Assembly: GCF_021556475.1 (NCBI RefSeq)
Contig: NZ_JAKGBZ010000017.1
Span: 1 to 64,000 of the forward strand
Length of the DNA: 64,000 nt
From: Acidiphilium iwatense
GTDB lineage: Bacteria > Pseudomonadota > Alphaproteobacteria > Acetobacterales > Acetobacteraceae
Direction of reading: 5' to 3'
This document shows positions 30,492 through 41,986 of this stretch, piece after piece; the first letter of the stretch is position 1, and each line of letters starts with the position of its first letter. A program made the translations under genes and the position numbers. Below the pieces are notes generated by a model. That model was not told the origin of the DNA, ran no database searches, and worked only from the letters and a program-made list of their open reading frames with translations.

Positions 30492-31787
30492 ATGCTGAGC
30501 GACAAGGACCGCATTTTTACCAATCTCTATGGCATTCATGACTGGCACCTGGCCGGCGCGCGGGCACGCGGCGACTGGGACGGCACGGCGGCGATCATCG
30601 CGCGCGGGCGGGGTGCGATCGTCGAGGACATGAAAGCCTCGGGGCTGCGCGGGCGGGGCGGGGCGGGATTCCCGACCGGCATGAAATGGTCGTTCATGCC
30701 GAAGGTAAGCGATGGGCGGCCGAGCTATCTGGTCGTGAACAGCGACGAGAGCGAGCCTGGCACCTGCAAGGATCGCGACATCATCCGCCACGACCCGCAC
30801 AAGCTAGTGGAAGGCTGCCTGCTCGCGGGCTTTGCGATCGGTGCACATACCGCGTTCATCTATGTCCGCGGCGAGTTCTACAATGAATATCTCAATCTTC
30901 AGGCTGCGGTGGACGAGGCGCGTGACGCCGGGCTGATCGGGCAGAATGCGAGCGGCTCCGGGTGGGATTTCGACATCGTGATCCATCGCGGGGCGGGTGC
31001 TTATATTTGCGGCGAGGAATCGGCACTTCTGGAGAGCATCGAGGGCAAGAAGGGATTGCCACGGATGAAGCCGCCATTTCCTGCGGCGATGGGACTCTAC
31101 GGCTGTCCGACCACGGTGAACAATGTCGAGACAATCGCCTGCACGCCGACGATTTTGCGGCGCGGGGCGGCATGGTTTTCAGCGCTCGGCCGCCCCAAGA
31201 ATTCTGGCACCAAGATTTTCTGCATCTCGGGCCATGTCAACAAGCCGTGCAATGTCGAAGACGAACTCGGCGTTCCGCTGCGTGAACTGATCGAGAAGCA
31301 CGCCGGTGGCGTGCGCGGCGGGTGGGACAATCTGCTCGCGATCATTCCAGGCGGGTCGTCAGTGCCGATGCTCCCGAAATCGGTGTGCGACACGGTGCTG
31401 ATGGACTATGACAGTCTGCGCGATGTGCGCAGCGGTCTCGGCACCGCGGCGGTGATCGTAATGGACAAATCGACTGACCTGATCCGCGCCATCGCGCGCA
31501 TCGCGGCGTTCTACAAGCATGAGAGTTGCGGCCAATGCACGCCCTGCCGCGAGGGCACGGGCTGGATGATGCGCATGATGAATCGCCTCGTCGAAGGTCG
31601 GGCGGAAATCGCGGAGATCGACCTGCTCGAACAAGTCACCCGCCAGGTCGAGGGGCATACGATCTGCGCGTTGGGCGATGCGGCGGCATGGCCGATCCAG
31701 GGATTACTGCGGCATTTCCGCCCGGTGGTCGAACAGCGGATCGCCGATTACCGAGCCAGCGCCACGTCGCGCCTCGCGGCAGAGTGA
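30492..31787 (+). CDS. nuoF: NADH-quinone oxidoreductase subunit F
   Basis: NADH- and FMN-binding 51-kDa subunit, entry point for electrons. 431 residues. Seen: the glycine-rich [13 protein letters not shown] that binds NADH/FMN, the FMN-binding [13 protein letters not shown], and the [4Fe-4S] N3 ligands [10 protein letters not shown] plus a later Cys in [13 protein letters not shown] 30492 follows the nuoE TAG by one base and gives the family N-terminus. Confidence 0.97.
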   Translation: MLSDKDRIFTNLYGIHDWHLAGARARGDWDGTAAIIARGRGAIVEDMKASGLRGRGGAGFPTGMKWSFMPKVSDGRPSYLVVNSDESEPGTCKDRDIIRHDPHKLVEGCLLAGFAIGAHTAFIYVRGEFYNEYLNLQAAVDEARDAGLIGQNASGSGWDFDIVIHRGAGAYICGEESALLESIEGKKGLPRMKPPFPAAMGLYGCPTTVNNVETIACTPTILRRGAAWFSALGRPKNSGTKIFCISGHVNKPCNVEDELGVPLRELIEKHAGGVRGGWDNLLAIIPGGSSVPMLPKSVCDTVLMDYDSLRDVRSGLGTAAVIVMDKSTDLIRAIARIAAFYKHESCGQCTPCREGTGWMMRMMNRLVEGRAEIAEIDLLEQVTRQVEGHTICALGDAAAWPIQGLLRHFRPVVEQRIADYRASATSRLAAE

Positions 31788-31798
31788 AAGCAACACTG

Positions 31799-33856
31799 AT
31801 GGCAAAAGTCACCGTCGACGACATCGAGATCGAGGTGCCGAACGGTTTTACCGTGCTGCAGGCGGCGGAAGCCGCGGGCAAGGAAATTCCGCGCTTCTGC
31901 TATCATGAACGGCTGTCGATCGCGGGCAATTGCCGGATGTGCCTGGTTGAGGTCGAAAAAATGCCCAAGCCTGTGGCGTCCTGTGGGCAGCCGGTTGGCG
32001 ACGGCATGGTGATCCATACCGATACCGAAAAAGTCCGCCAGGCGCGGCGCAGCGTGATGGAATTCCTGCTGATCAACCATCCACTCGATTGCCCGATCTG
32101 CGATCAGGGCGGCGAGTGCGACCTGCAGGACGAGGCGATGGGCTATGGCCGCGATCATTCGCGCTATCATGAGGCCAAGCGCGCGGTGGCCGACAAATAT
32201 CTCGGCCCGCTGGTCAAAACGGTGATGACGCGCTGTATCCAGTGTACGCGCTGCATCCGGTTCCTCGCCGAAGTGGCGGGGGTGCCGGAACTGGGCGCGA
32301 CATCGCGGGGCGAAGCGATGGAGATCACCAATTATGTCGAACGCGCGCTGAGTTCGGAACTGTCCGGCAATATCATCGATATCTGCCCGGTCGGCGCGCT
32401 CACCTCGAAGCCCTATGCCTTCGTCGCCCGTACCTGGGAGCTGCGCAAGACCGACGGCATCGACGTGCTGGACGCGGTCGGAACCAATATCCGCATCGAT
32501 TCACGCGGCGGCGAGGTTCTGCGCATCCTGCCGCGCATCAACGATGCGGTGAACGAGGAATGGCTTGCCGACAAATCGCGTTTCGCGCTGGACGGTCTGA
32601 AGCGCCGGCGGCTCGATCGGCCCTGGATCAGGCGGGACGGCAAACTGCGAGAGGCGAGTTGGGATGAAGCGTTCGCCGCGATCGCGGCACGGATGAGCGG
32701 CCTCGATCCCGCGCGGATCGGCGCCATTGCCGGTGATCTGTGCGATGTCGAAAGCATGATGGCGCTGAAGGATCTCATGGTGTCGATCGGGTCGCGCAAT
32801 CTGGATTGCCGGCAGGACGGCGCCACGCTCGACTGGTCGCGGCGTGAATTCTATCGGTTCAATACGACGATCGAGGGAATCGACGAGGCGGATGCACTGC
32901 TGATCGTCGGCGCCAATCCACGCCGGGAAGCGCCGGTGCTGAATGCACGGCTACGCCGGCGCTGGGTTGAGAACACCAAGTTTTTCGCGGGCATGGTCGG
33001 TCCAACTGCTGACCTCACCTATGATTACGCGCATCTCGGCACGGACGGCGCCGCATTGCGCACTCTGCTCGACCCGGAACATCCGTTTATCAAACGCCTT
33101 GTCGCGGCTGAACGCCCGATGCTGATCCTCGGACAGTCTGCCCTCGCTCGACCGGACGGTCCCGCAATCCTTGCCGCATGCTGGAAGATCGCCGAGACCA
33201 CCGGAATGCTTAGCGCGGATTGGCATGGCTTCAACGTCCTTCATAACGCCGCGGCGCGGATGGGAGCGTTCGATCTTGGCTTTGTTCCCGAAGGCGGCAA
33301 GGATATCGCCGCGATGTTCGATGGCGGAACTGATTTCCTTTGGCTGTTGGGCGCCGACGAGATCGACATGGGGCGCATCAGCGCAGAAACCTTCGTCGTC
33401 TATCAGGGGCATCACGGCGATCGTGGCGCGGCGCGTGCAGACGTTATTCTGCCGGGTGCGGCCTATACCGAAAAGCCCGGCACCTACGTGAACATCGAAG
33501 GCCGGGTGCAGACCACGTTGCGCGCGGTATTTCCGCCCGGTCAGGCGCGCGAGGACTGGACGATTCTGCGCGCGTTCAGCGCCGTCCTCGGCAAGCCGCT
33601 GCCTTATAATGACCTTGAAGCGCTGCGCCGCCGTCTTGCTGAGGCCAACCCGGTATTCGCCGAACCCGATACGATTCGCCGTATCGCCCATACAGGCGGC
33701 GTGAAGCCGGCTGGCGATTCCTCCGCGATCGCGGATGCCGCCTTTGCGCCGGCATTTGAGACCTATTACCAGACCGATCCGATCAGCCGTGCGAGTCCGA
33801 CCATGACGAAATGCATTGCCGAAACCGCGGCACCCATGCGGCAAGCGGCGGAGTAG
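31799..33856 (+). CDS. nuoG: NADH-quinone oxidoreductase subunit G
   Basis: The 75-kDa subunit with several iron-sulfur clusters. 685 residues. N-terminal ferredoxin domain with [18 protein letters not shown], the His/Cys cluster region [14 protein letters not shown], and [10 protein letters not shown]; the remainder is the molybdopterin-like fold without cofactor. The ATG is 11 bases after the nuoF stop; a GTG five codons upstream is an alternative. Confidence 0.97.
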   Translation: MAKVTVDDIEIEVPNGFTVLQAAEAAGKEIPRFCYHERLSIAGNCRMCLVEVEKMPKPVASCGQPVGDGMVIHTDTEKVRQARRSVMEFLLINHPLDCPICDQGGECDLQDEAMGYGRDHSRYHEAKRAVADKYLGPLVKTVMTRCIQCTRCIRFLAEVAGVPELGATSRGEAMEITNYVERALSSELSGNIIDICPVGALTSKPYAFVARTWELRKTDGIDVLDAVGTNIRIDSRGGEVLRILPRINDAVNEEWLADKSRFALDGLKRRRLDRPWIRRDGKLREASWDEAFAAIAARMSGLDPARIGAIAGDLCDVESMMALKDLMVSIGSRNLDCRQDGATLDWSRREFYRFNTTIEGIDEADALLIVGANPRREAPVLNARLRRRWVENTKFFAGMVGPTADLTYDYAHLGTDGAALRTLLDPEHPFIKRLVAAERPMLILGQSALARPDGPAILAACWKIAETTGMLSADWHGFNVLHNAAARMGAFDLGFVPEGGKDIAAMFDGGTDFLWLLGADEIDMGRISAETFVVYQGHHGDRGAARADVILPGAAYTEKPGTYVNIEGRVQTTLRAVFPPGQAREDWTILRAFSAVLGKPLPYNDLEALRRRLAEANPVFAEPDTIRRIAHTGGVKPAGDSSAIADAAFAPAFETYYQTDPISRASPTMTKCIAETAAPMRQAAE

Positions 33857-33861
33857 ACGCG

Positions 33862-34878
33862 ATGCAGGGCGGTTTTTTTGCAACCGATTTCGGCATTCTG
33901 ATTCTGACACTGCTCAAATCCCTGGCGCTGATCGTACCGCTGCTGATCGGAGTCGCCTATCTCACCTATGCCGAACGCAAGATTCTCGCGGCGGTGCAGT
34001 TGCGGCGCGGTCCGAACGTGGTCGGTCCCTTCGGCCTTTGGCAGCCTTTCGCCGATGCGATCAAGATGCTGTTCAAGGAAACCATCATCCCTGACGGGGC
34101 GAATCGGTTCCTGTTCCTGATCGCTCCGATCATCACCTTCGGACTCGCGATCATCGCCTGGGCGGTGATCCCGGTTAACGATCACTGGGCGATCGCCAGC
34201 ATCAATGTCGGGCTGCTCTATCTGTTCGCGATTTCGTCGCTCGGCGTCTATGGCGTGATCATCGCGGGATGGGCAAGCAATTCCAAGTTCGCCTTTCTAG
34301 GCGCGATGCGCAGTGCCGCGCAGATGGTCAGTTACGAGGTATCGATCGGGCTGGTGATCCTGTCGGTTCTGGTCTGCACGGGCAGTCTCAATCTCAATCA
34401 GATCGTGCTGGCCCAGCGAACCATCTGGTTCGCGATTCCGCTCCTGCCGATGCTGGTGGTATTCTTCATCTCCGGACTTGCGGAAACCAACCGGGCGCCA
34501 TTCGACCTGCCGGAAGGCGAAAGCGAGATCGTCGCCGGCTTCTTCGTCGAATACAGCGCGATGAGCTTCGCGCTGTTCTTTCTTGGCGAATACGCGAACA
34601 TGATCCTGATGAGCGGGATGACGACCATCCTGTTTCTCGGGGGCTGGCTCTCGCCGATCCCGTTCGCACCATTCACCTGGGTACCGGGGCCGATCTGGTT
34701 CATCCTGAAAGTCGTTTTGTGTCTGTTCGTGTTTCTATGGGTGCGCGCGACTTTGCCACGCTTTCGGTACGATCAGCTCATGCAACTCGGCTGGAAGGTA
34801 TTTCTGCCATTTTCTCTCGCCTGGCTGGTTATTACCGCAAGTGCGCTCGAAATTTTCGGCTGGTTGCCGCATGCGTGA
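33862..34878 (+). CDS. nuoH: NADH-quinone oxidoreductase subunit H
   Basis: Membrane subunit linking the quinone chamber to the proton pumps. 338 residues, about eight or nine helices. Family marks: [20 protein letters not shown] near residue 38 and the acidic loop [16 protein letters not shown]. The ATG was picked over an upstream in-frame start because it is six bases after the nuoG stop and has the family N-terminus. Confidence 0.97.
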   Translation: MQGGFFATDFGILILTLLKSLALIVPLLIGVAYLTYAERKILAAVQLRRGPNVVGPFGLWQPFADAIKMLFKETIIPDGANRFLFLIAPIITFGLAIIAWAVIPVNDHWAIASINVGLLYLFAISSLGVYGVIIAGWASNSKFAFLGAMRSAAQMVSYEVSIGLVILSVLVCTGSLNLNQIVLAQRTIWFAIPLLPMLVVFFISGLAETNRAPFDLPEGESEIVAGFFVEYSAMSFALFFLGEYANMILMSGMTTILFLGGWLSPIPFAPFTWVPGPIWFILKVVLCLFVFLWVRATLPRFRYDQLMQLGWKVFLPFSLAWLVITASALEIFGWLPHA

Positions 34879-34893
34879 TCAGGAGATTCGATA

Positions 34894-35382
34894 ATGTCCA
34901 GACTCGATCGCATCGCGCGCAGCTTTCTGCTGACGGAAATCTTGTCCGGTCTGGCTCTGACCTTGCGCTACTTTTTCAAGCGCAAGGCGACTCTGAACTA
35001 TCCGTACGAAAAAAACGCGATCAGCCCTCGGTTCAAGGGGGAACACGCGCTGCGCCGCTATCCGAACGGCGAGGAACGGTGCATTGCCTGCAAGCTTTGC
35101 GAAGCAATCTGCCCGGCTCAGGCGATCACCATCGAAGCCGAGCCGCGCGATGACGGTTCGCGACGAACCACCCGTTACGATATCGACATGACGAAATGCA
35201 TTTATTGCGGATTTTGCGAGGAAGCCTGCCCGGTCGATGCGATCGTAGAGGGGCCGAATTTCGAATTTGCGACCGAAACGCGCGAGGAGTTGCTTTATGA
35301 CAAGCAGAAATTGCTCGCCAATGGCGATCGCTGGGAGGCGGAGCTCGCCAAGCGTCTCGAACTCGATGCTCCCTATCGCTAG
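34894..35382 (+). CDS. nuoI: NADH-quinone oxidoreductase subunit I
   Basis: Peripheral subunit with two [4Fe-4S] clusters (N6a, N6b) wiring electrons to NuoB. 162 residues with both ferredoxin motifs [12 protein letters not shown] and [12 protein letters not shown]. An amphipathic N-terminal helix fits attachment at the membrane. AGGAG stands upstream of the ATG. Confidence 0.97.
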   Translation: MSRLDRIARSFLLTEILSGLALTLRYFFKRKATLNYPYEKNAISPRFKGEHALRRYPNGEERCIACKLCEAICPAQAITIEAEPRDDGSRRTTRYDIDMTKCIYCGFCEEACPVDAIVEGPNFEFATETREELLYDKQKLLANGDRWEAELAKRLELDAPYR

Positions 35383-35391
35383 AGCGTCATC

Positions 35392-36033
35392 ATGATCGCC
35401 GATATCGCCTTCTATGTCTTCGCCGCCATCCTGCTTATCTCGGCCTGCATGGTGATTACCGCGCGCAACTCGGTGCATTCGGTGCTGTTTTTGATCCTCG
35501 CTTTCATCAACGCAGCGGCTTTGTTCGTGCTTGCGGGGGCAGAATTCCTCGCGATGGTTTTGGTAATCGTCTATGTGGGCGCGGTCGCGGTACTGTTTTT
35601 GTTCGTCGTGATGATGCTGGATGTCGACTTTGCGGCGCTGCGCGAGGGTTTTCAGCGCTATGCGCCGCTTGGTCTGACGATCGGCTTCATTCTGATGGTT
35701 GAGGTCGGACTCACGGTGATCGACTGGTCGGTCGCGTCCGGTGCGCATTTCGTTCGACTTGCGCCGATGCCGGCGCATCTCTCGAATACTGCAGCGCTCG
35801 GTGATCTGATCTACACACACTACATGTTTGCCTTTGAACTCGTGGCATTGTTGCTGCTAATCGCCATGGTGGGTGCGATCGTACTGACCCATACCGATCG
35901 GCGCGGCCCGCGCCGGCAGAATATCGAGACGCAGCATGAGCGACGAATTGACGAGACTCTGACCATGGTGACGATCGAGTTTGGCTCGGGAGCGAAACGC
36001 ATATCGGCACAATCCGGCAAGGAGATCGGCTGA
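35392..36033 (+). CDS. nuoJ: NADH-quinone oxidoreductase subunit J
   Basis: Membrane subunit J, five helices, 213 residues. The conserved [19 protein letters not shown] segment is present. After the last helix there is a hydrophilic C-terminal tail of about 45 residues (from [11 protein letters not shown]), which varies among homologues. The last base of its TGA is the first base of the nuoK ATG. Confidence 0.95.
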   Translation: MIADIAFYVFAAILLISACMVITARNSVHSVLFLILAFINAAALFVLAGAEFLAMVLVIVYVGAVAVLFLFVVMMLDVDFAALREGFQRYAPLGLTIGFILMVEVGLTVIDWSVASGAHFVRLAPMPAHLSNTAALGDLIYTHYMFAFELVALLLLIAMVGAIVLTHTDRRGPRRQNIETQHERRIDETLTMVTIEFGSGAKRISAQSGKEIG

Positions 36034-36344
36034 TGGTCACGGTTGGTCTTGCGCATTATCTGGTTGTGGCTGCGTTGCTGCTGGTAATCGGAATTTTCGG
36101 GATCTTCCTAAATCGGAAAAACGTGATCGTCATCATGATGTCAATCGAGCTGATCCTGCTTGCCGCCAACATCAATTTCATCGCCTTTTCGGCGGCGCTG
36201 CACGACATGGTGGGACAGGTTTTCGCCATGTTTGTTTTGTCGGTCGCTGCAGCGGAAGCGGCGATCGGACTTGCTATCGTCGTTGTCTATTTCCGCAATC
36301 GCGGCTCGATCGAAGTCGATGATGTCACGCTGATGAAGGGCTGA
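36033..36344 (+). CDS. nuoK: NADH-quinone oxidoreductase subunit K
   Basis: Small antiporter-like membrane subunit (MrpC type), 103 residues and three helices. It contains the glutamates needed for proton transfer in [15 protein letters not shown] and [13 protein letters not shown]. One-base overlap with nuoJ, one-base gap to nuoL. Confidence 0.97.
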   Translation: MVTVGLAHYLVVAALLLVIGIFGIFLNRKNVIVIMMSIELILLAANINFIAFSAALHDMVGQVFAMFVLSVAAAEAAIGLAIVVVYFRNRGSIEVDDVTLMKG

Positions 36345-36345
36345 A

Positions 36346-38274
36346 ATGATGCTCGCAATCGCCGTCCTGGCACCGCTTGCAGGCGCCCTGCTTGTCGGGC
36401 TGCTCCGCCCTTTTGTGACACGTGGCATGGCCGTCGGGCTCAGCGTGGCTTCGCTCATTATCTCGGCTCTTGCCGCGATCGTCACGGATTACCGGCATCT
36501 TGTGCTGCAGGTTCCGGATCACCTCGTGGTGCTTGGACCGTGGATCAGCGTCGCGCAGTTCACGCCCCACTGGACGCTGCGTGTAGATACGCTCTCGCTG
36601 GTGATGGTTGGCATGGTCAGCGTGGTCTCTGCGATCATCCACGTCTATAGCGTAGGCTATATGGCGGGTGACCGCACGGAGCCGCGGTTTTTCGCCTATA
36701 TTTCTCTGTTCACTTTCGCGATGCTGATGCTGGTAACGGCGAACAACCTGCTCCAACTGTTCTTCGGCTGGGAAGGGGTTGGCCTAATGTCCTACCTGCT
36801 GATCGGCTATTGGTATGACCGCGCGAGTGCCAACGAGGCGGCGATCAAGGCGTTTATCGTGAACCGGGTGGGCGATCTGTTTTTCGCGGTAGGCATCGCA
36901 CTCACCTATCTGCAATTCCATAGCGTCGATTACAGCGTGATTTTCAACGGCGCAACACAGGCCGTCTCCGCACGTTATCACGTGTTCGGCGCCGATCTGC
37001 CGGTGTTGGAAGTGATTTCGATCCTGCTGTTCGTCGGCGCGATGGGCAAATCAGCCCAATTGTTCCTGCACACCTGGCTGCCGGACGCGATGGAAGGGCC
37101 GACGCCGATTTCCGCTCTGATCCACGCCGCAACCATGGTGACGGCCGGGGTGTTCATGACGGTGCGAATGTCGCCGCTCATCGCGCAAGCGCCGGTTGCG
37201 ATGGATGTGATTGCGGTGATCGGCGGGGCGACGGCGTTTTTCGCGGCTACCATCGGCTGCGTGCAGAACGACATCAAACGCATCATCGCCTATTCCACCT
37301 GCTCGCAGCTCGGCTACATGTTTCTTGCAGTCGGAGTTGGTGCCGCACCTGCGGCGATATTTCACCTAGTCAATCACGCATTCTTCAAGGCGTTGCTGTT
37401 TCTTGCTGCGGGTTCGGTGATCCATGCACTCGCTGAGGAGCAGGATATTCGCAGGATGGGCGGGTTGTGGCGCAAACTTCCCGTTACCTACGTAACGATG
37501 TGGGCGGGAGCTTTGGCGCTCGCCGCGATTCCGCCTTTCTCGGGTTTCTATTCAAAAGACGCGATACTTGCCGCTGCCTTCGCCGATCACTCCGCCTCCG
37601 CCATGTTCGGCTGGCTGCTCGGCACACTCGCTGCGGGACTGACAGCATTCTATATCGTGCGCCTGTTGTTGATGGTGTTTCATGGTACGCCGCGTGGCCC
37701 GCGTGAGGCGATTGCACATGCGCATGAAAGCCCTTTGGTCATGCTTGGCCCGCTCATCGTGCTTGCGGTTGGGGCGCTGGCCAGTGGCTTTCTTTTGGCC
37801 CCCAGTTTCATCGGTGGACGTTTTGGCGCGTTCTGGAGTAGCAGCATCGCGCTGCCGGCACATGGTGCCGTGATGCAAGCACTCCACCTGGTTCCGGTCT
37901 GGGCCGAGCGCATGCCGCTTCTGCTCGCGATCGCGGGGATCGGAGTCGCCTACTGGCTCTACGAACTGGCGCCAGGGCTTCCGGCGCGGCTTGCGCGTGC
38001 GCTACCAGGTCTCTATGCCTTCCTGCTCAACAAGTGGTATTTCGACGAGCTGTATGACGCGGTTTTCGTTCGTCCAGCATGGCGTCTTGCCCGATTCATT
38101 TGGCGGGTCGGCGACGAAGAGGTGATCGACGGTATTCCAGACGGAATCGCACGCCTGACTTCCGATGCATCCGGCCAAGCGGTGAAGCTCCAGAGCGGCT
38201 CGATCGCGGTTTATGGTTTTGTCATGCTGATCGGCCTGACGGTGCTGATCACGCTGTTCCTGCTCGTGCGATAA
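36346..38274 (+). CDS. nuoL: NADH-quinone oxidoreductase subunit L
   Basis: Distal proton-pumping subunit, 642 residues, related to Mrp antiporters. Landmarks: FFGWEGVGLMSYLLIGYWY with the key Glu, AQLFLHTWLPDAMEGPTP, and NDIKRIIAYSTCSQLGYM. The C-terminal part forms the lateral helix and final membrane anchor. It ends ten bases before the next gene region. Confidence 0.97.
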   Translation: MMLAIAVLAPLAGALLVGLLRPFVTRGMAVGLSVASLIISALAAIVTDYRHLVLQVPDHLVVLGPWISVAQFTPHWTLRVDTLSLVMVGMVSVVSAIIHVYSVGYMAGDRTEPRFFAYISLFTFAMLMLVTANNLLQLFFGWEGVGLMSYLLIGYWYDRASANEAAIKAFIVNRVGDLFFAVGIALTYLQFHSVDYSVIFNGATQAVSARYHVFGADLPVLEVISILLFVGAMGKSAQLFLHTWLPDAMEGPTPISALIHAATMVTAGVFMTVRMSPLIAQAPVAMDVIAVIGGATAFFAATIGCVQNDIKRIIAYSTCSQLGYMFLAVGVGAAPAAIFHLVNHAFFKALLFLAAGSVIHALAEEQDIRRMGGLWRKLPVTYVTMWAGALALAAIPPFSGFYSKDAILAAAFADHSASAMFGWLLGTLAAGLTAFYIVRLLLMVFHGTPRGPREAIAHAHESPLVMLGPLIVLAVGALASGFLLAPSFIGGRFGAFWSSSIALPAHGAVMQALHLVPVWAERMPLLLAIAGIGVAYWLYELAPGLPARLARALPGLYAFLLNKWYFDELYDAVFVRPAWRLARFIWRVGDEEVIDGIPDGIARLTSDASGQAVKLQSGSIAVYGFVMLIGLTVLITLFLLVR

Positions 38275-38287
38275 GGGAGATCCGGTG

Positions 38288-39793
38288 ATGAATTTTCCGC
38301 TTCTCTCCTTGATGATCTGGCTGCCCCTGGTTGGTGCCGGCCTGATGTTCGTCACCCAGGGCAACGAGATCGTGGCCGCGCGCAACGCGCGATGGATCGC
38401 GTTGTGGACCAGCCTGATCGTTATGATCCTCGCCATCGTCATGTTGCTCGGATTCAATCCGGCGGCGCATGATTTTCAGTTCACCGAGACGGCGCATTGG
38501 ATTCCGCAATTTCATGTTGCTTACCGGCTCGGTGTCGACGGCATCAGCCTGTTCTTCGTCGCGCTCAGCGCGTTGCTGACGCCGATCGCAGTGCTCGCGA
38601 GTTGGCGCGAGACGCGACGGGTGCGCGACTACATGGCGGCGTTCCTGCTGCTGGAGACCATGACGATCGGGATGTTCTGCTCGCTCGACTTTCTGATGTT
38701 CTACATGTTTTTCGAGGGCGTTCTGATCCCGATGTATGTGATCATTGGCGTCTGGGGTGGTGAGCGGCGGGTTTATGCCGCGATCAAGTTCTTCGTCTAT
38801 ACCTTGGCTGGGTCGCTGCTGATGCTGCTCGCGTTGGTGTGGATGTGGCACAATGCCGGCACGACCAACATGATTGTGCTAATGCACACGCCGATCCCGC
38901 CGCATATCCAGGATTGGCTGTTCCTGGCGTTTCTCGCGTCGTTCGGGGTGAAAGCGGCGGTGTGGCCACTGCACACCTGGCTGCCGGATGCTTACGGCGA
39001 AGCACCGTTGCCCGGTACGATCATGCTCGCGGCAGTGCTGTCGAAAATGGGCGCCTACGGATTCCTGCGCTTTTCGCTGCCGATGCTGCCGCAGGCTTCC
39101 GCCTATTTCGCACCCTTGATGTTTGTGCTCGGGATCATGGCGGTGATCTATATTTCCTTCGCCGCCCTCGCGCAGACCGACATGAAACGCATGATCGCCT
39201 ATTCCTCGGTTGCTCATATGGGCTTGATCGTCGTCGGCATTTTCACCTTTACGGTCGAAGGGATCGAGGGTGCGCTGTTTCAGATGGTCTCGCACGGCCT
39301 AGTGATCGCGGCGTTGTTCCTGTGTGTCGGCGTGCTGCTCGCGCGCGGCCATTCGCTGCGGTTGGATCAATTGGGCGGGCTGGCGGCACGCATGCCGGTT
39401 TATGCGGCGTTTCTGATGTTGTTCGTCATGGCGAATGTCGGCTTGCCCGGAACATCAGGTTTCGTCGGCGAAATTCTGGTGATGATCGGCGCGATCCAGG
39501 TCAATTTCTGGGTCGCACTGCTCACCGGCACGGGTATGATCCTGAGCGTCGCCTATATGCTGGTGCTGACACGGCGCGTGCTGTTCGACCATGCGCGCGG
39601 AATCGCCAGCGCGCTAATCGACGATATCTCGGGGCGTGAGTGGGCAATGCTCGCGCCGCTCGCCATATTAGTGATCGTGCTCGGATTTATCCCGAACGGC
39701 CTGACTTTCGCGTTCAACAACGCGGTGAAGGATCTTGTGCACGCTCATATGTCGGCGCTCGGGCAGGCTCATCTGGCAATGGCAAAACCATGA
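38288..39793 (+). CDS. nuoM: NADH-quinone oxidoreductase subunit M
   Basis: Proton-pumping antiporter-like subunit, 501 residues. MFYMFFEGVLIPMYVIIG carries the conserved Glu; KAAVWPLHTWLPDAYGEAP and DMKRMIAYSSVAHMG are diagnostic. GGAG stands eight bases before the chosen ATG; a GTG one codon upstream is possible. The stop overlaps nuoN (ATGA). Confidence 0.97.
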   Translation: MNFPLLSLMIWLPLVGAGLMFVTQGNEIVAARNARWIALWTSLIVMILAIVMLLGFNPAAHDFQFTETAHWIPQFHVAYRLGVDGISLFFVALSALLTPIAVLASWRETRRVRDYMAAFLLLETMTIGMFCSLDFLMFYMFFEGVLIPMYVIIGVWGGERRVYAAIKFFVYTLAGSLLMLLALVWMWHNAGTTNMIVLMHTPIPPHIQDWLFLAFLASFGVKAAVWPLHTWLPDAYGEAPLPGTIMLAAVLSKMGAYGFLRFSLPMLPQASAYFAPLMFVLGIMAVIYISFAALAQTDMKRMIAYSSVAHMGLIVVGIFTFTVEGIEGALFQMVSHGLVIAALFLCVGVLLARGHSLRLDQLGGLAARMPVYAAFLMLFVMANVGLPGTSGFVGEILVMIGAIQVNFWVALLTGTGMILSVAYMLVLTRRVLFDHARGIASALIDDISGREWAMLAPLAILVIVLGFIPNGLTFAFNNAVKDLVHAHMSALGQAHLAMAKP

Positions 39794-41238
39794 GCACGGC
39801 AATGGCGATGCTTTATACCACGTTGCCTGTCCTGTTTCTTGCCATCGCTGGTATGGTCATGCTGATGTTCGGCGTCTTTGCTCGCCGCGATCATACCTTC
39901 GCGATCACCGCCGCTTCGATCGTGGCCCTGGCGATCACCGCACGACTGATTTTCGCGGCTCCCGACGGGCAGGTTTTTCATGCCATGCTCGTCACCAACG
40001 ACTTCACCCGCTTCGCGGATATATTGGTGTTGGTGGGCGCAGCAGGAGCTCTGTCGCTTTCCGTCGGCTTCAACGAACGCACCGGCATCACACGGTTCGA
40101 ATATCCTGTGCTGATTCTGTTCTCGGTCATCGGGATGGTGGTTCTGGTCTCGGCCGGCGATCTGCTGACGCTGTATATTGGCTTCGAAATCCAGTCGCTG
40201 GCTCTCTACGTGCTCGCCACCTTCGCGCGGAACAACGTGCGGTCTTCCGAAGCCGGATTGAAATATTTCGTGCTCGGCGCGCTGTCGTCGGGGGTGCTGC
40301 TTTACGGCATATCGCTGGTCTATGGCTTTGCCGGCACGACCAGTTTCGTCGATATCGCGCATGCGCTCGCAAGACATTCCATGGTTTCGATCGGCTCGAC
40401 CATCGGCATCGTGTTCGTCATGGTGGGGCTTGCCTTCAAGATTTCCGCGGCACCATTCCATATGTGGACACCCGATGTGTACGAAGGCTCGCCGAGTTCG
40501 GTGACTGCGTTCTTTGCCACCGCGCCGAAGGTTGCAACCTTCGCGCTTTTGCTCCGGGTGATGCTCGGGCCGTTCGCGCCGATGCTCGCTCAATGGCAGG
40601 ATCTGGTCCAGATTGTCGCTGCGGCTTCGATGGTGATCGGTGCGCTGGGTGCAATCGGTCAGAGCAACATCAAACGACTGATGGCCTATTCCTCCATCGG
40701 TCATATGGGTTACGCCCTGATGGGATTGGCTGCCGGTACGGTGACCGGCGTGCGCGGCGCGCTAATCTATCTCGCGATCTATCTGGTGATGTCGCTCGGT
40801 ACCTTCGGCTGCATCATCGCGATGAGCCGCAAGGGAAAGCCGGTCGAACGGATCGACGATCTCGCCGGCATGGCTTCCGAGGATGGGCGCTATGCGCTCG
40901 CACTCGCGGTACTGATGCTGGCAATGGCCGGGATTCCACCACTTTCAGGCTTCTTCGGTAAACTCTATGTATTTCTGGCCGCGATCCGCTCGGGACTCGA
41001 CGTGCTTGCGGTGATCGGCGTGGCGACCAGCGCGATCGCGGCCTTCTACTATCTGCGCGTCATTAAGGTGATGTATTTCGATACCGGCACGCCGGGATTC
41101 GATCGGCGCACGGCCGGGATCAACCTGGTGATCGGCGTAAGCGCTGCAGTCACCGTGCTGTTCGTGTTCTACCCGTCGCCGCTATCCACCGTTTCGTCCT
41201 ACGCGGCACACGCATTGTTCCAGAGCGCGAAATTTTGA
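39790..41238 (+). CDS. nuoN: NADH-quinone oxidoreductase subunit N
   Basis: Third antiporter-like pumping subunit, 482 residues. Signature segments: LYIGFEIQSLALYVLATF with the conserved Glu, AAPFHMWTPDVYEGSPSSV and NIKRLMAYSSIGHMGYAL. Start at the ATGA overlap with nuoM. It ends the nuo set; the following biotin ligase begins inside its stop codon. Confidence 0.97.
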   Translation: MSTAMAMLYTTLPVLFLAIAGMVMLMFGVFARRDHTFAITAASIVALAITARLIFAAPDGQVFHAMLVTNDFTRFADILVLVGAAGALSLSVGFNERTGITRFEYPVLILFSVIGMVVLVSAGDLLTLYIGFEIQSLALYVLATFARNNVRSSEAGLKYFVLGALSSGVLLYGISLVYGFAGTTSFVDIAHALARHSMVSIGSTIGIVFVMVGLAFKISAAPFHMWTPDVYEGSPSSVTAFFATAPKVATFALLLRVMLGPFAPMLAQWQDLVQIVAAASMVIGALGAIGQSNIKRLMAYSSIGHMGYALMGLAAGTVTGVRGALIYLAIYLVMSLGTFGCIIAMSRKGKPVERIDDLAGMASEDGRYALALAVLMLAMAGIPPLSGFFGKLYVFLAAIRSGLDVLAVIGVATSAIAAFYYLRVIKVMYFDTGTPGFDRRTAGINLVIGVSAAVTVLFVFYPSPLSTVSSYAAHALFQSAKF

Positions 41239-41963
41239 CGTCGCCGCTGTCCTGGCGAATCGAACGATACGAAGCGCTCGCCTCGACGTCTGATCTCTGC
41301 GTCGATCGAGCGCTGGCAGGTGAACCCGATCGTCTGATGGTGATCGCGGCACGGCAGAATGCAGGGCGTGGTCGGGCAGGCCGGGCATGGTCGTCGCCCG
41401 AGGGCAATTTCTACGGCTCGGTTCTATTGCGCCCCGGGGCTCCGGCCAACTCCGGCGGGAGTTTCGCGCTGCTGGCCGGCCTTTCGCTTCTCGAGGCGTT
41501 TGCCGGCTTTTTGCCCGATGCCTCGCGCCTCGTGCTCAAATGGCCGAACGACATCATGGCCGGACAAGCGAAACTCGCCGGGGTTTTGCTCGACGCGGCG
41601 ATCGAGGCTGACCGCATCACCTGGCTGGTGATCGGCTTCGGCGTCAACCTGGTGGCTGCCCCGGCGGTTCCAGGACGGCTGACCACTAATCTTGCGGCGC
41701 TCGGCTGCATCACATCCCCCGATCGGCTTGCCGAAAAATTGTGTTCCCGCATCGATCACTGGCAGGCGAGCCTTGCCGCTGACGGCGGTGCCGCGTTGCG
41801 TCTGGCCTGGACGGCATGGGCGCATCCGCCGGGAACGGCAATCACCGTCGATGGCGGGCGCATCTGCGGTATCTATGAGGGGATTGACGCAGAGGGAAGT
41901 TTGTTGCTCCGAAACGGCGGCACCGTCACCGCAATCCGCAGTGGCGACGTCGCTTTGTTGTGA
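41235..41963 (+). CDS. birA: Biotin-[acetyl-CoA carboxylase] ligase
   Basis: Attaches biotin to the carrier protein of acetyl-CoA carboxylase and other biotin enzymes. 242 residues, catalytic domain only; there is no N-terminal DNA-binding domain, so it is not a BirA-type repressor. Motifs: [19 protein letters not shown] (biotinyl-AMP loop) and [19 protein letters not shown]. The start is a TTG inside TTGA at the nuoN stop. Placement after nuoN and before coaX and rnj is conserved in related bacteria. Confidence 0.93.
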   Translation: MTSPLSWRIERYEALASTSDLCVDRALAGEPDRLMVIAARQNAGRGRAGRAWSSPEGNFYGSVLLRPGAPANSGGSFALLAGLSLLEAFAGFLPDASRLVLKWPNDIMAGQAKLAGVLLDAAIEADRITWLVIGFGVNLVAAPAVPGRLTTNLAALGCITSPDRLAEKLCSRIDHWQASLAADGGAALRLAWTAWAHPPGTAITVDGGRICGIYEGIDAEGSLLLRNGGTVTAIRSGDVALL

Positions 41964-41986
41964 CCGCGGACGAAAGGCCAACCGCA

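Noticed and set aside
29078-30523. 481-codon antisense frame over nuoD and nuoE
   Set aside because: Same type of shadow; low-complexity His/Arg-rich product, no ribosome-binding site, and both sense genes are certain.
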